A stretch of DNA of 64,000 bases from Panorpa germanica (Eukaryota; Arthropoda; Insecta; Mecoptera; Panorpidae), in contig OY783204.1 in assembly GCA_963678705.1 (NCBI GenBank), forward strand, positions 10,488,759-10,552,758. Reading direction: 5' to 3'. The notes beneath the pieces were generated by a model. The model was not told the DNA's origin. It did not search any database and saw nothing but the letters and a program-made list of their open reading frames with translations. Positions 39,034 through 52,344 of this stretch are shown piece after piece. The position numbers were made by a program, and so were the translations under genes. Numbering within the stretch: the first letter of the stretch is position 1; every line of letters starts with the position of its first letter.

Positions 39034-39667
39034 ATGGCTAATTACAATGTGCCTTTACCTAAGCCAAGATTGGAATGGTAAGAAATATTTTATTATTTAT
39101 AGTTTTATTCTTTTATTTATTATCTTAATAATTATTGAATTGATTTTTGCAGGCAGTATAGACCGGAACAATTTATGTATAAATTAAGCTTGGCCGAGAG
39201 GGCTTTGTACAACAACGTACAAAGCTCTTGGGCCAAAGAATATTTAGAAAGATTGGCCTATGATCGAGATGTAAGTTCCTTTGTTCAGTTCATTATTAGT
39301 ATAACGTAAACAATACTTTTAAAGTGTAATTAGCATAATCGTATAATGTATTAATTCTATGTTTCCGATATGTTCCATTGAAGTAAATCGTCCGCCCAAC
39401 TTTAAAAATAAGCTTCGTTGCATGTCCCGCTTAGTAACAAGAAATCTCAAAAGCACGGATGATATTGACGTAATGATGATAGCTCTGGCGTTAAAGTTTA
39501 AATCGAAAAAATTACATTCAGCTAAAAGCCGTGTTCTGAGGTTTAAAGAGTCATTGTCTGCAAGAAAGCAGGAAAAGATTAACACGGAAGTTGAAACTTT
39601 AGAATGTGGTCATTTGTGTGCTGTATTATATGCGGACAAGTGTCCCTGCAATGCACCTACATTATGA
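39034..39667 (+). pseudogene. Array gene unit 21, intron-2 acceptor lost (copy of unit 18)
   Basis: Exons would be 39034-39077, 39153-39270 and 39368-39667. The acceptor is CG at 39366-39367, as in unit 18. Subtracting the 2379-bp Helitron, it lies exactly 5346 bp from unit 18. Exon 3 protein sequence is identical to unit 18, including Lys107. Confidence 0.78.
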
Positions 39668-40808
39668 AAACGTGAGGAATAATTTTGACTTTAACCTCTT
39701 TAATTGTAATACCTTTATAAATTAAATAATATGAAAAGAATAGATTTTAATTTTAGTAATTGTTGAGTTTTATTATATTTTTTTTTTTTAATTTTATATT
39801 TTTTAAATAACAAATCGAAGCAATATAAATGAAATATAAGAATGACGTATAATAAAATTCGCATTCAGACAGAAACAAAATGAAAATTATGTCAGTTTTT
39901 AGGTTACAGTTACTCGAATATTACTACACTTGCCTTGTTTTCTTCAATAAACTAACAACAGACCCGTGTCCCTGCAATACACCTAAATTATGGAAACGTG
40001 AGGAATGATCTTGACCTTAAACTCTTTAATTGTAATACATATATAAATTAAATAATTTATGTAATAAAATAATATAGAAAGAATAAATTTTAATTTTAGT
40101 AATTATTGAGTTTTATTTTATTTTTTTTAAATTTTATTTTAAGGATATTTTAATTGCAAAAATTATAATTTACTAAACAAAGAATATAAATAGAAGTGAA
40201 AATTTCGCATAAAAACATAAAATTTATCATATTACTAAATTGAAAGAGCATGTTTACAAATTTTATATTTATCCACTTTATACGTTTATTAATTTTCTAT
40301 AAGGCACCAAATGTGCTCTCTGAAAATTTATAAGATTTGAGTAATGAACCAGATTCACGTTGCAACAAATTTTTTTTAACAATGCTATTACTAAAATAAT
40401 TTGAATTTATAAATTCAATCAATAAATACTAAAGAATAAATGAAATATAAGGACAGTTGATGACAATTTAATAAATCATTGATAAGGCTTACATTTTTAG
40501 TACCACTTGGCGTTAATTTCTTGATGCATAATAGGGAATATGCACATTTTAATATTTATAAAAATTTAAAGTTGAAGTAGGTTATTGGTTATTGGTTGGA
40601 ATATAAGGGGTGTGGTCTAAAGATAAGCGCTTCACTATAGTAGGTCGGGGATAGTTTAACTCAGGTATGTTATCACTCGACTGTTCTGCTTTCTTTAGAA
40701 ACAATTTAATATTTAGTTTAGTCCTAGACACGACACGAATAACATCGTATCTCGTAGAATTTATTAACTTTTAAAAAAAATTATTTGCAAATCTGACATT
40801 TGAGGAAA

Positions 40809-41442
40809 ATGGCTAATTACAATGTGCCTTTACCTAAGCCAAGATTGGAATGGTAAGAAATATTTTATTATTTATAGTTTTATTCTTTTATTTATTATCT
40901 TAATAATGATTGAATTGATTTTTGCAGGCAGTATAAACCGGAACAATTTATGTATAAATTAAGCTTGGCCGAGAGGGCTTTGTACAACAACGTACAAAGC
41001 TCTTGGGCCAAAGCAAATTTAGAAAGATTGGCCTATGATCGAGTTGTAAGTTCATTTGTTCAGTTCATTATTAGTATAACGTAAACAATACTTTTAAAGT
41101 GTAATTAGCATAATCGTATAATGTAATAATTCTATATTTCAGATATGTTCCATTAAAGTAAATCGTCCGCCTAACTTTAAAAATAAGCTTCGTTGCATGT
41201 CCCGCTTAGTAACAAGAAATCTCAAAAACACGGATGATATTGACGTAATGATGAAAGCTCTGGCGTTGAAGTTTAAATCGAAAAAATTACATTTAGCTAG
41301 AAGCCGTGTTCTGAGGTTCAAAGAGTCATTGTCTGCAAGAAAGCAGGAAAAGATTAACACGGAAGTTGAAACTTTAGAATGTGGTCATTTGTGTGCTGTA
41401 TTATATGCGGACAAGTGTCCCTGCAATGCACCTACATTATGA
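40809..41442 (+). CDS. Array gene unit 22, intact variant
   Basis: Exons 40809-40852, 40928-41045 and 41143-41442, splice sites canonical, frame open. It has Arg18Lys, Asp54Val and Glu59Lys, placing it with units 7-9. Unit 25 is its 5328-bp repeat. Confidence 0.83.
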
Positions 41443-42563
41443 AAACGTGAGGAATAATCTTGACTTTAACCTCTTTAATTGTAATACCTTTATAAATTAA
41501 ATATTATGAAAAGAATAAATTTTAATTTTAGTAATTGTTGAGTTTTATTTTATTTTTTTTAATAACAAATCAAAGCAAAATAAATGAAATATAAGAATGA
41601 CGTATAATAAAATTCGCATTCAGACAGAAACAAAATGAAAATTATGTCAGTTTTTAGGTTACAGTTACTCGAATATTACTACACTTGCCTTCTTTTCTTC
41701 AATAAACTAACAACAGACCCGTGTCCCTGCGATACACCTAAATTATGGAAACGTGAGGAATGATCTTGACCTTAAATTCTTTAATTATAATACATATATA
41801 AATTAAATAATATATGTAATAAAATAATATGGAAAGAATAAATTTTAATTTTAGTAATTATTGAGTTTTATTTTATTTTTTTTTAATTTTATTTTAAGGA
41901 TATTTTAATTGCAAAAATTATTATTTACTAAACAAAGAATATAAATAGAAGTGAAAATTTCGCATAAAAACATAAAATTTATCATATTCCTAAATTGAAA
42001 GAGTATGTTTACAAATTTTATATTTATCCAATTTATACGTTTATTAATTTTCTATAAGGCACCAAATGTGCTCTCTGAAAATTTATAAGATTTGAGTAAT
42101 GAACCAGATTCACGTTGCAACAAATTTTTTTTAAGAATGCTATTACTAAAATAATTTGAATTTATAAATTCAATTAATAAATACTAAAGAATAAATGAAA
42201 TATAATGACAGTTGATGACAATTTAATAAATCATCGATAAGGCTTACATTTTTAGTAACACTTGGCGTTAATTTCTTGATGCATAATAGGGAATATGCAC
42301 ATTTTAATATTTATAAAAATTTAAAGTTGAAGTAGCTTATTGGTTATTGGTTGGAATATAAGGGGTGTGGTCTAAAGATAAGCGCTTCACTATAGTATGT
42401 CGGGGATAGTTTAACTCAGGTATGTTATCACTCGACTGTTCTGCTTTCTTTAGAAACAATTTAATATTTAGTTTAGTCCTAGACACGACACGAATAACAT
42501 CGTATCTCGTAGAATTTATTAACTTTTAAAAAAAATTATTTGCAAATCTGACATTTGAGGAAA

Positions 42564-43197
42564 ATGGCTAATTACAATGTGCCTTTACCTAAGCCAAGAT
42601 TGGAATGGTAAGAATTATTTTATTATTTATAGTTTTATTCTTTTATTTATTATCTTAATAATGATTGAATTGATTTTTGCAGGCAGTATAGACCGGAACA
42701 ATTTATGTATAAATTAAGCTTGGCCAAGAGGGCTTTGTACAACAACGTACAAAGCTCTTGGGCTAAAGCAAATTTACAAGGATTGGCCTATGATCGAGAT
42801 GTAAGTTTATTTGTTCAGTTCAATATTAGTATAACGTAAACAATACTTTTAAAGTGTAATTAGCATAATCGTATAATGTATTAATTTTATGTTTTAGATA
42901 TGTTCCATTGAAGTAAATCGTCCGCCCAACTTTAAAAATAAGCTTTGTTGCATGTCCCGTTTAGTAACAAGAAATCTCAAAAACACAGATGATATTGACG
43001 TAATGATGAAAGCTCTGGCGTTGAAGTTTAAATCGAAAAAATTACATTCAGCTAGAAGCCGTGTTCTGAGGTTTAAAGAGTCATTGTCTGCAAGAAAGCA
43101 GGAAAAGATTAACACGGAAGTTGAAACTTTAGAATGTGGTCATTTGTGTGCTGTATTATATGCGGACAAGTGTCCCTGCAATGCACTTACATTATGA
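42564..43197 (+). CDS. Array gene unit 23, intact variant
   Basis: Exons 42564-42607, 42683-42800 and 42898-43197. The intron-2 acceptor is TGTTTTAG. The frame is open with Lys30, Arg48Gly, Arg71Cys and Pro151Leu. It belongs to the 1755-bp unit class. Confidence 0.82.
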
Positions 43198-44361
43198 AAA
43201 CGTGAGGAATAATCTTGACTTTAACCTCTTTAATTGTAATACCTTTATAAATTAAATAATATGAAAAAAATAAATTTTAATTTTAGTAATTGTTGAGTTT
43301 TATTTTTTTTTTTTTTTTTAATTTTATTTTTTTTAAATAACAAATCAAAGCAAAATAAATGAAATATAAGAATGACGTATAATAAAATTCGCATTCAGAC
43401 AGAAACAAAATGAAAATTATGTCAGTTTTTAGGTTACAGTTACTCGAATATTACTACACTTGCCTTCTTTTCTTCGATAAACTAACAACAGACCCGTGTC
43501 CCTGCAATACACCTAAATTATGGAAACGTGAGGAATGATCTTGACCTTAAACTCTTTAATTGTAATACATATATAAATTAAATAATATATGTAATAAAAT
43601 AATATGGAAAGAATAAATTTTAATTTTAGTAATTATTGAGTTTTATTTTATTTTTTTTAAATTTTATTTTAAGGATATTTTAATTGCAAAAATTATTATT
43701 TACTAAACAAAGAATATAAATAGAAGTGAAAATTTCGCATAAAAACATAAAATTTATCATATTCCTAAATTGAAAGATTTTATATTTTATATTTTATATT
43801 TATATTTATCAAATTTTATATTTATCCACTTTATACGTTTATTAATTTTCTATAAGGCACCAAATGTGCTCTCTGAAAATTTATAAGATTTGAGTAATGA
43901 ACCAGATTCACGTTGCAACAACTTTTTTTTAACAATGCTATTACTAAAATAATTTGAATTTATAAATTCAATCAATAAATACTAAAGAATAAATGAAATA
44001 TAATGACAGTTGATGACAATTTAATAAATCATCGATAAGGCTTACATTTTTAGTACCACTTGGCGTTAATTTCTTGATGCATAATAGGAAATATGCACAT
44101 TTTAATATTTATAAAAATTTAAAGTTGAAGTAGCTTATTGGTTATTGGTTGGAATATAAGGGGTGTGGTCTAAAGATAAGCGCTTCACTATAGTAGGTCG
44201 GGGATAGTTTAACTCAGGTATGTTATCACTCGACTGTTCTGCTTTCTTTAGAATCAATTTAATATTTAGTTTAGTCCTAGACACGACACGAATAACATCG
44301 TATGTCGTAGAAGTTATTAACTTTTAAAAAAAATTATTTGCAAATCTGACATTTGAGGAAA

Positions 44362-44995
44362 ATGGCTAATTACAATGTGCCTTTACCTAAGCCAAGATTG
44401 GAATGATAAGAAATATTTTATTATTTATAGTTTTATTCTTTTATTTATTATCTTAATAATTATTGAATTGATTTTTGCAGGCAGTATAGACCGGAACAAT
44501 TTATGTATAAATTAAGCTTGGCCGAGAGGGCTTTGTACAACAACGTACAAAGCTCTTGGGCCAAAGAATATTTAGAAAGATTGGCCTATGATCGAGATGT
44601 AAGTTCCTTTGTTCAGTTCATTATTAGTATAACGTAAACAATACTTTTAAAGTGTAATTAGCATAATCGTATAATGTATTAATTCTATGTTTCCGATATG
44701 TTCCATTGAAGTAAATCGTCCGCCCAACTTTAAAAATAAGCTTCGTTGCATGTCCCGCTTAGTAACAAGAAATCTCAAAAGCACGGATGATATTGACGTA
44801 ATGATGATAGCTCTGGCGTTAAAGTTTAAATCGAAAAAATTACATTCAGCTAGAAGCCGTGTTCTGAGGTTTAAAGAGTCATTGTCTGCAAGAAAGCAGG
44901 AAAAGATTAACACGGAAGTTGAAACTTTAGAATGTGGTCATTTGTGTGCTGTATTATATGCGGACAAGTGTCCCTGCAATGCACCTACATTATGA
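44362..44995 (+). pseudogene. Array gene unit 24, hybrid copy with both splice lesions
   Basis: Exons would be 44362-44405, 44481-44598 and 44696-44995. It has the AT donor of units 17/20 (44406-44407) and the CG acceptor of units 18/21 (44694-44695). The leader and exon 1 match unit 20 (ATGTCGTAGAAGTT in the leader), while exon 2 has the Glu44/Tyr45 pair of unit 21. The switch lies between 44407 and about 44569. It is a clear product of recombination between units. Confidence 0.85.
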
Positions 44996-46136
44996 AAACG
45001 TGAGGAATAATTTTGACTTTAACCTCTTTAATTGTAATACCTTTATAAATTAAATAATATGAAAAGAATAGATTTTAATTTTAGTAATTGTTGAGTTTTA
45101 TTATATTTTTTTTTTTTAATTTTATATTTTTTAAATAACAAATCGAAGCAATATAAATGAAATATAAGAATGACGTATAATAAAATTCGCATTCAGACAG
45201 AAACAAAATGAAAATTATGTCAGTTTTTAGGTTACAGTTACTCGAATATTACTACACTTGCCTTGTTTTCTTCAATAAACTAACAACAGACCCGTGTCCC
45301 TGCAATACACCTAAATTATGGAAACGTGAGGAATGATCTTGACCTTAAACTCTTTAATTGTAATACATATATAAATTAAATAATATATGTAATAAAATAA
45401 TATAGAAAGAATAAATTTTAATTTTAGTAATTATTGAGTTTTATTTTATTTTTTTTAAATTTTATTTTAAGGATATTTTAATTGCAAAAATTATAATTTA
45501 CTAAACAAAGAATATAAATAGAAGTGAAAATTTCGCATAAAAACATAAAATTTATCATATTACTAAATTGAAAGAGCATGTTTACAAATTTTATATTTAT
45601 CCACTTTATACGTTTATTAATTTTCTATAAGGCACCAAATGTGCTCTCTGAAAATTTATAAGATTTGAGTAATGAACCAGATTCACGTTGCAACAAATTT
45701 TTTTTAACAATGCTATTACTAAAATAATTTGAATTTATAAATTCAATCAATAAATACTAAAGAATAAATGAAATATAAGGACAGTTGATGACAATTTAAT
45801 AAATCATTGATAAGGCTTACATTTTTAGTACCACTTGGCGTTAATTTCTTGATGCATAATAGGGAATATGCACATTTTAATATTTATAAAAATTTAAAGT
45901 TGAAGTAGGTTATTGGTTATTGGTTGGAATATAAGGGGTGTGGTCTAAAGATAAGCGCTTCACTATAGTAGGTCGGGGATAGTTTAACTCAGGTATGTTA
46001 TCACTCGACTGTTCTGCTTTCTTTAGAAACAATTTAATATTTAGTTTAGTCCTAGACACGACACGAATAACATCGTATCTCGTAGAATTTATTAACTTTT
46101 AAAAAAAATTATTTGCAAATCTGACATTTGAGGAAA

Positions 46137-46770
46137 ATGGCTAATTACAATGTGCCTTTACCTAAGCCAAGATTGGAATGGTAAGAAATATTTTATTATT
46201 TATAGTTTTATTCTTTTATTTATTATCTTAATAATGATTGAATTGATTTTTGCAGGCAGTATAAACCGGAACAATTTATGTATAAATTAAGCTTGGCCGA
46301 GAGGGCTTTGTACAACAACGTACAAAGCTCTTGGGCCAAAGCAAATTTAGAAAGATTGGCCTATGATCGAGTTGTAAGTTCATTTGTTCAGTTCATTATT
46401 AGTATAACGTAAACAATACTTTTAAAGTGTAATTAGCATAATCGTATAATGTAATAATTCTATATTTCAGATATGTTCCATTAAAGTAAATCGTCCGCCT
46501 AACTTTAAAAATAAGCTTCGTTGCATGTCCCGCTTAGTAACAAGAAATCTCAAAAACACGGATGATATTGACGTAATGTTGAAAGCTCTGGCGTTGAAGT
46601 TTAAATCGAAAAAATTACATTTAGCTAGAAGCCGTGTTCTGAGGTTCAAAGAGTCATTGTCTGCAAGAAAGCAGGAAAAGATTAACACGGAAGTTGAAAC
46701 TTTAGAATGTGGTCATTTGTGTGCTGTATTATATGCGGACAAGTGTCCCTGCAATGCACCTACATTATGA
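46137..46770 (+). CDS. Array gene unit 25, intact (copy of unit 22)
   Basis: Exons 46137-46180, 46256-46373 and 46471-46770, splice sites canonical, frame open. It repeats unit 22 (Arg18Lys, Asp54Val, Glu59Lys) with an added Met91Leu. Confidence 0.83.
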
Positions 46771-47891
46771 AAACGTGAGAAATAATCTTGACTTTAACCT
46801 CTTTAATTGTTATACCTTTATAAATTAAATATTATGAAAAGAATAAATTTTAATTTTAGTAATTGTTGAGTTTTATTTTATTTTTTTTAATAACAAATCA
46901 AAGCAAAATAAATGAAATATAAGAATGACGTATAATAAAATTCGCATTCAGACAGAAACAAAATGAAAATTATGTCAGTTTTTAGGTTACAGTTACTCGA
47001 ATATTACTACACTTGCCTTCTTTTCTTCAATAAACTAACAACAGACCCGTGTCCCTGCGATACACCTAAATTATGGAAACGTGAGGAATGATCTTGACCT
47101 TAAACTCTTTAATTATAATACATATATAAATTAAATAATATATGTAATAAAATAATATGGAAAGAATAAATTTTAATTTTAGTAATTATTGAGTTTTATT
47201 TTATTTTTTTTTAATTTTATTTTAAGGATATTTTAATTGCAAAAATTATTATTTACTAACCAAAGAATATAAATAGAAGTGAAAATTTCGCATAAAAACA
47301 TAAAATTTATCATATTCCTAAATTGAAAGAGTATGTTTACAAATTTTATATTTATCCAATTTATACGTTTATTAATTTTCTATAAGGCACCAAATGTGCT
47401 CTCTGAAAATTTATAAGATTTGAGTAATGAACCAGATTCACGTTGCAACAAATTTTTTTTAAGAATGCTATTACTAAAATAATTTGAATTTATAAATTCA
47501 ATTAATAAATACTAAAGAATAAATGAAATATAAAGACAGTTGATGACAATTTAATAAATCATCGATAAGGCTTACATTTTTAGTAACACTTGGCGTTAAT
47601 TTCTTGATGCATAATAGGGAATATGCACATTTTAATATTTATAAAAATTTAAAGTTGAAGTAGCTTATTGGTTATTGGTTGGAATATAAGGGGTGTGGTC
47701 TAAAGATAAGCGCTTCACTATAGTATGTCGGGGATAGTTTAACTCAGGTATGTTATCACTCGACTGTTCTGCTTTCTTTAGAAACAATTTAATATTTAGT
47801 TTAGTCCTAGACACGACACGAATAACATCGTATCTCGTAGAATTTATTAACTTTTAAAAAAAATTATTTGCAAATCTGACATTTGAGGAAA

Positions 47892-48525
47892 ATGGCTAAT
47901 TACAATGTGCCTTTACCTAAGCCAAGATTGGAATGGTAAGAATTATTTTATTATTTATAGTTTTATTCTTTTATTTATTATCTTAATAATGATTGAATTG
48001 ATTTTTGCAGGCAGTATAGACCGGAACAATTTATGTATAAATTAAGCTTGGCCAAGAGGGCTTTGTACAACAACGTACAAAGCTCTTGGGCTAAAGCAAA
48101 TTTACAAGGATTGGCCTATGATCGAGATGTAAGTTTATTTGTTCAGTTCAATATTAGTATAACGTAAACAATACTTTTAAAGTGTAATTAGCATAATCGT
48201 ATAATGTATTAATTTTATGTTTTAGATATGTTCCATTGAAGTAAATCGTCCGCCCAACTTTAAAAATAAGCTTTGTTGCATGTCCCGCTTAGTAACAAGA
48301 AATCTCAAAAACACAGATGATATTGACGTAATGATGAAAGCTCTGGCGTTGAAGTTTAAATCGAAAAAATTACATTCAGCTAGAAGCCGTGTTCTGAGGT
48401 TTAAAGAGTCATTGTCTGCAAGAAAGCAGGAAAAGATTAACACGGAAGTTGAAACTTTAGAATGTGGTCATTTGTGTGCTGTATTATATGCGGACAAGTG
48501 TCCCTGCAATGCACCTACATTATGA
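47892..48525 (+). CDS. Array gene unit 26, intact (copy of unit 23)
   Basis: Exons 47892-47935, 48011-48128 and 48226-48525, splice sites usable, frame open. It has Lys30, Arg48Gly and Arg71Cys like unit 23 but keeps Pro151. Confidence 0.82.
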
Positions 48526-49666
48526 AAACGTGAGGAATAATCTTGACTTTAACCTCTTTAATTGTAATACCTTTATAAATTAAATAATATGAAAAAAATA
48601 AATTTTAATTTTAGTAATTGTTGAGTTTTATTTTTTTTTTTTTTTTTAATTTTATATTTTTTAAATAACAAATCAAAGCAAAATAAATGAAATATAAGAA
48701 TGACGTATAATAAAATTCGCATTCAGACAGAAACAAAATGAAAATTAAGTCAGTTTTTAGGTTACAGTTACTCGAATATTACTACACTTGCCTTCTTTTC
48801 TTCGATAAACTAACAACAGACCCGTGTCCCTGCAATACACCTAAATTATGGAAACGTGAGGAATGATCTTGACCTTAAACTCTTTAATTGTAATACATAT
48901 ATAAATTAAATAATATATGTAATAAAATAATATGGAAAGAATAAATTTTAATTTTAGTAATTATTGAGTTTTATTTTATTTTTTTTAAATTTTATTTTAA
49001 GGATATTTTAATTGCAAAAATTATTATTTACTAAACAAAGAATATAAATAGAAGTGAAAATTTCGCATAAAAACATAAAATTTATCATATTCCTAAATTG
49101 AAAGAGTATGTTTACAAATTTTTTATTTATCCACTTTATACGTTGATTAATTTTCTATAAGGCACCAAATGTGCTCTCTGAAAATTTATAAGATTTGAGT
49201 AATGAACCAGATTCACGTTGCAACAAATTTTTTTTAACAATGGTATTACTAAAATAATTTTAATTTATAAATTCAATCAATAAATACTAAAGAATAAATG
49301 AAATATAATGACAGTTGATGACAATTTAATAAATCATCGATAAGGCTTACATTTTTAGTACCACTTGGCGTTAATTTCTCGATGCATAATAGGGAATATG
49401 CACATTTTAATATTTATAAAAATTTAAAGTTGAAGTAGCTAATTGGTTATTGGTTGGAATATAAGGGGTGTGGTCTAAAGATAAGCGCTTCACTATAGTA
49501 GGTCGGGGATAGTTTAACTCAGGTATGTTATCACTCGACTGTTCTGCTTTTTTTAGAAACAATTTAATATTTAGTTTAGTCCTAGACACGACACGAATAA
49601 CATCGTATCTCGTTGAATTTATTAACTTTTAAAAAAAATTATTTGCAAATCTAACATTTGAGGAAA

Positions 49667-50300
49667 ATGGCTAATTACAATGTGCCTTTACCTAAGCCAA
49701 GATTGGAATGGTAAGAAATATTTTATTATTTATAGTTTTATTCTTTTATTTATTATCTTAATAATGATTGAATTGATTTTTTCAGGCAGTATATACTGGA
49801 GCAATTTATGTATAAATTAAGCTTGGCCGAGAGGGCTTTGTACAACAACGTAAAAAGCTCTTGGGCCAAAGCAAATTTACAAAGATTGGCCTATGATCGA
49901 GATGTAAGTTCATTTGTTCAGTTCATTATTAGTATAACGTAAACAATACTTTTAAAGTGTAATAAGCATAATCGTATAATGTATTAATTCTATGTTTCAG
50001 ATATGTTCCATTAAAGTAAATCGTCCGCCCAACTTTAAAAATAAGCTTCGTTGCATCTCCCGCTTAGTAACAAGAAATCTCAAAAACACGGGTGATATTG
50101 AGGTAATGATGAAAGCTCTGGCGTTGAAGTTTAAATCGTAAAAATTACATTCAGCTAGAAGCCGTGTTTTGAGGTTCCAAGAGTCATTGTCTGCAAGAAA
50201 GCAGGAAAAGATTAACGCGGAAGTTAAAACTTTAGAATGTGGTCATTTGTGTATTGTATTATATGCGGACAAGTGTCCCTGCAATGCACCTACATTATGA
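49667..50300 (+). pseudogene. Array gene unit 27, nonsense at codon 101
   Basis: Exons would be 49667-49710, 49786-49903 and 50001-50300. Codon 101 is TAA (50139-50141). Further replacements include Arg18Ile, Pro19Leu, Asp88Glu, Lys114Gln, Thr127Ala, Glu130Lys and Ala139Ile, more than most copies, as expected of an older dead copy. Confidence 0.85.
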
Positions 50301-51437
50301 AAACGTGAGGAATAATCTTGACTTTAACCTCTTTAATTGTAATACCTTTATAAATTAAATAATATGAAAAGAATAAATTTTAATTTTAGTAATTGTTGAG
50401 TTTTATTTTATTTTTTTTTTTAATTTTATATTTTTTAAATAACAAATCAAAGCAAAATAAATGAAATATAAGAATGACGTATAATAAAATTCGCATTCAG
50501 ACAGAAACAAAATGAAAATAATGTCAGTTTTTAGGTTACAGTTACTCGAATATTACTACACTTGCCTCCTTTTCTTCAATAAACTAACAACAGACCCGTG
50601 TCCCTGCAATACACCTAAATTATGGAAACGTGAGTAATGATCTTGACCTTAAACTCTTTAATTGTAATACATATATAAATTAAATAATATATGTAATAAA
50701 ATAATATGGAAAGAATAAATTTTAATTTTTGTTATTATTTAGTTTTATTTTTTTTTTTTTAAATTTTGTTTTGAGGATATTTTATTTGCAAAAATTTTTA
50801 TTTACTAAACAAAGAATATAAATAGAAGTGAAAATTTCGCATAAAAACATAAAATTTATCATATTCCTAAATTGAAAGAGTATGTTTACAAATTTTATAT
50901 TTATCCACTTTATACGTTTATTAATTTTCTATAAGGCACCAAATGTGCTCTCTGAAAATTTATAAGATTTGAGTAATGAACCAGATTCACGTTGCAACAA
51001 ATTTTTTTTAACAATGGTATTACTAAAATAATTTGAATTTATAAATTCAATCAATAAATACTAAAGAATAAATGAAATATGACAGTTGATGACAATTTAG
51101 TAAATCATCGATAAGGCTTACATTTTTAGTACCACTTGGCGTTAATTTCTCGATGCATAATAGGGAATATGCACACTTTAATATTTATAAAAATTTAAAG
51201 TTGAAGTAGCTTATTGGTTATTGGTTGGAATATAAGGGGTGTGGTCTAAAGATAAGCGCTTCTCTATAGTAGGTCGGGGATAGTTTAACTCAGGTATGTT
51301 ATCACTCGACTGTTCTGCTTTCTTTAGAAACTATTTAATATTTAGTTTAGTCCTAGACACGACACGAATAACATCGTATCTCGTAGAATTTATTAACTTT
51401 TAAAAAAAATTATTTGCAAATCTAACATTTGAGGAAA

Positions 51438-52071
51438 ATGGCTAATTACAATGTGCCTTTACCTAAGCCAAGATTAGAATGGTAAGAAATATTTTATTAT
51501 TTATAGTTTTATTCTTTTATTTATTATCTTAATAATGATTGAATTGATTTTTTCAGGCAGTATAGACCGGAGCAATTTATGTATAAATTAAGCTTGGCCG
51601 AGAGGGCTTTGTACAACAACGTAAAAAGCTCTTGGGCCAAAGCAAATTTACAAAGATTGGCCTATGATCGAGATGTAAGTTCATTTGTTCAGTTCATTAT
51701 TAGTATAACGTAAACAATACTTTTAAAGTGTAATAAGCATAATCGTATAATGTATTAATTCTATGTTTCAGATATGTTCCATTAAAGTAAATCGTCCGCC
51801 CAACTTTAAAAATAAGCTTCGTTGCATCTCCCGCTTAGTAACAAGAAATCTCAAAAACACGGGTGATATTGACGTAATGATGAAAGCTCTGGCGTTGAAG
51901 TTTAAATCGAAAAAATTACATTTAGCTAGAAGCCGTGTTTTGAGGTTCAAAGAGTCATTGTCTGCAAGAAAGCAGGAAAAGATTAACACGGAAGTTGAAA
52001 CTTTAGAATGTGGTCATTTGTGTGCTGTATTATATGCGGACAAGTGTCCCTGCAATGCACCTACATTATGA
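51438..52071 (+). CDS. Array gene unit 28, intact
   Basis: Exons 51438-51481, 51557-51674 and 51772-52071, splice sites canonical, frame open. It has Gln38Lys, Glu59Lys, Met73Ile, Asp85Gly and Leu105. It is an intact relative of the codon-101 pseudogenes and the last gene before the BEL element. Confidence 0.82.
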
Positions 52072-52344
52072 AAACGTGAGGAATAATCTTGACTTTAACC
52101 TCTTTAATTGTAATACCTTTATAAATTAAATAATAGGAAAAGAATAAATTCTAATTTTAGTAATTGTTGAGTTTTATTTTATTTTTTTTCTTTAATTTTA
52201 TATTTTTTAAATAACAAATCAAAGCAAAATAAATGAAATATAAGAATGACGTATAATAAAATTCGCATTCAGACAGAAACGAAATAAAAATAATGTCAGT
52301 TTTTAGGTTACAGTTACTCGAATATTACTACACTTGCTTTACTA

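Larger units (their letters stand above)
26720..39790 (+). repeat. Three-unit higher-order repeat, 5346 bp, units 16-18 and 19-21
   Basis: Stop codons of units 16, 17 and 18 recur exactly 5346 bp later in units 19, 20 and, after removing the 2379-bp Helitron, 21. Lesions are copied: the AT donor (17, 20) and the CG acceptor (18, 21). The few differences I noticed are single bases, for example AATTAATAAATAC near 29143 against AATCAATAAATAC near 34489. Approximate copies are 26720-32065 and 32066-39790. Ends are estimated from where spacer variants stop matching. Confidence 0.85.
39160..49103 (+). repeat. Three-unit higher-order repeat, 5328 bp, units 21-23 and 24-26
   Basis: Stops of units 21, 22 and 23 recur 5328 bp later in 24, 25 and 26. 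Approximate copies are 39160-43775 and 44488-49103. The intervening 43776-44487 is of the unit 17/20 type, with the TATTTTATATTT expansion, the ATGTCGTAGAAGTT leader and the AT donor. The downstream match ends where the spacers diverge after AAATTGAAAGA (43776 against 49104). Confidence 0.8.

Noticed and set aside
49407..49589. 60-codon frame on the minus strand over a promoter and leader
   Set aside because: The same region in other units is not open as a comparable frame, and it overlaps the promoter block in antisense. No protein features are visible.
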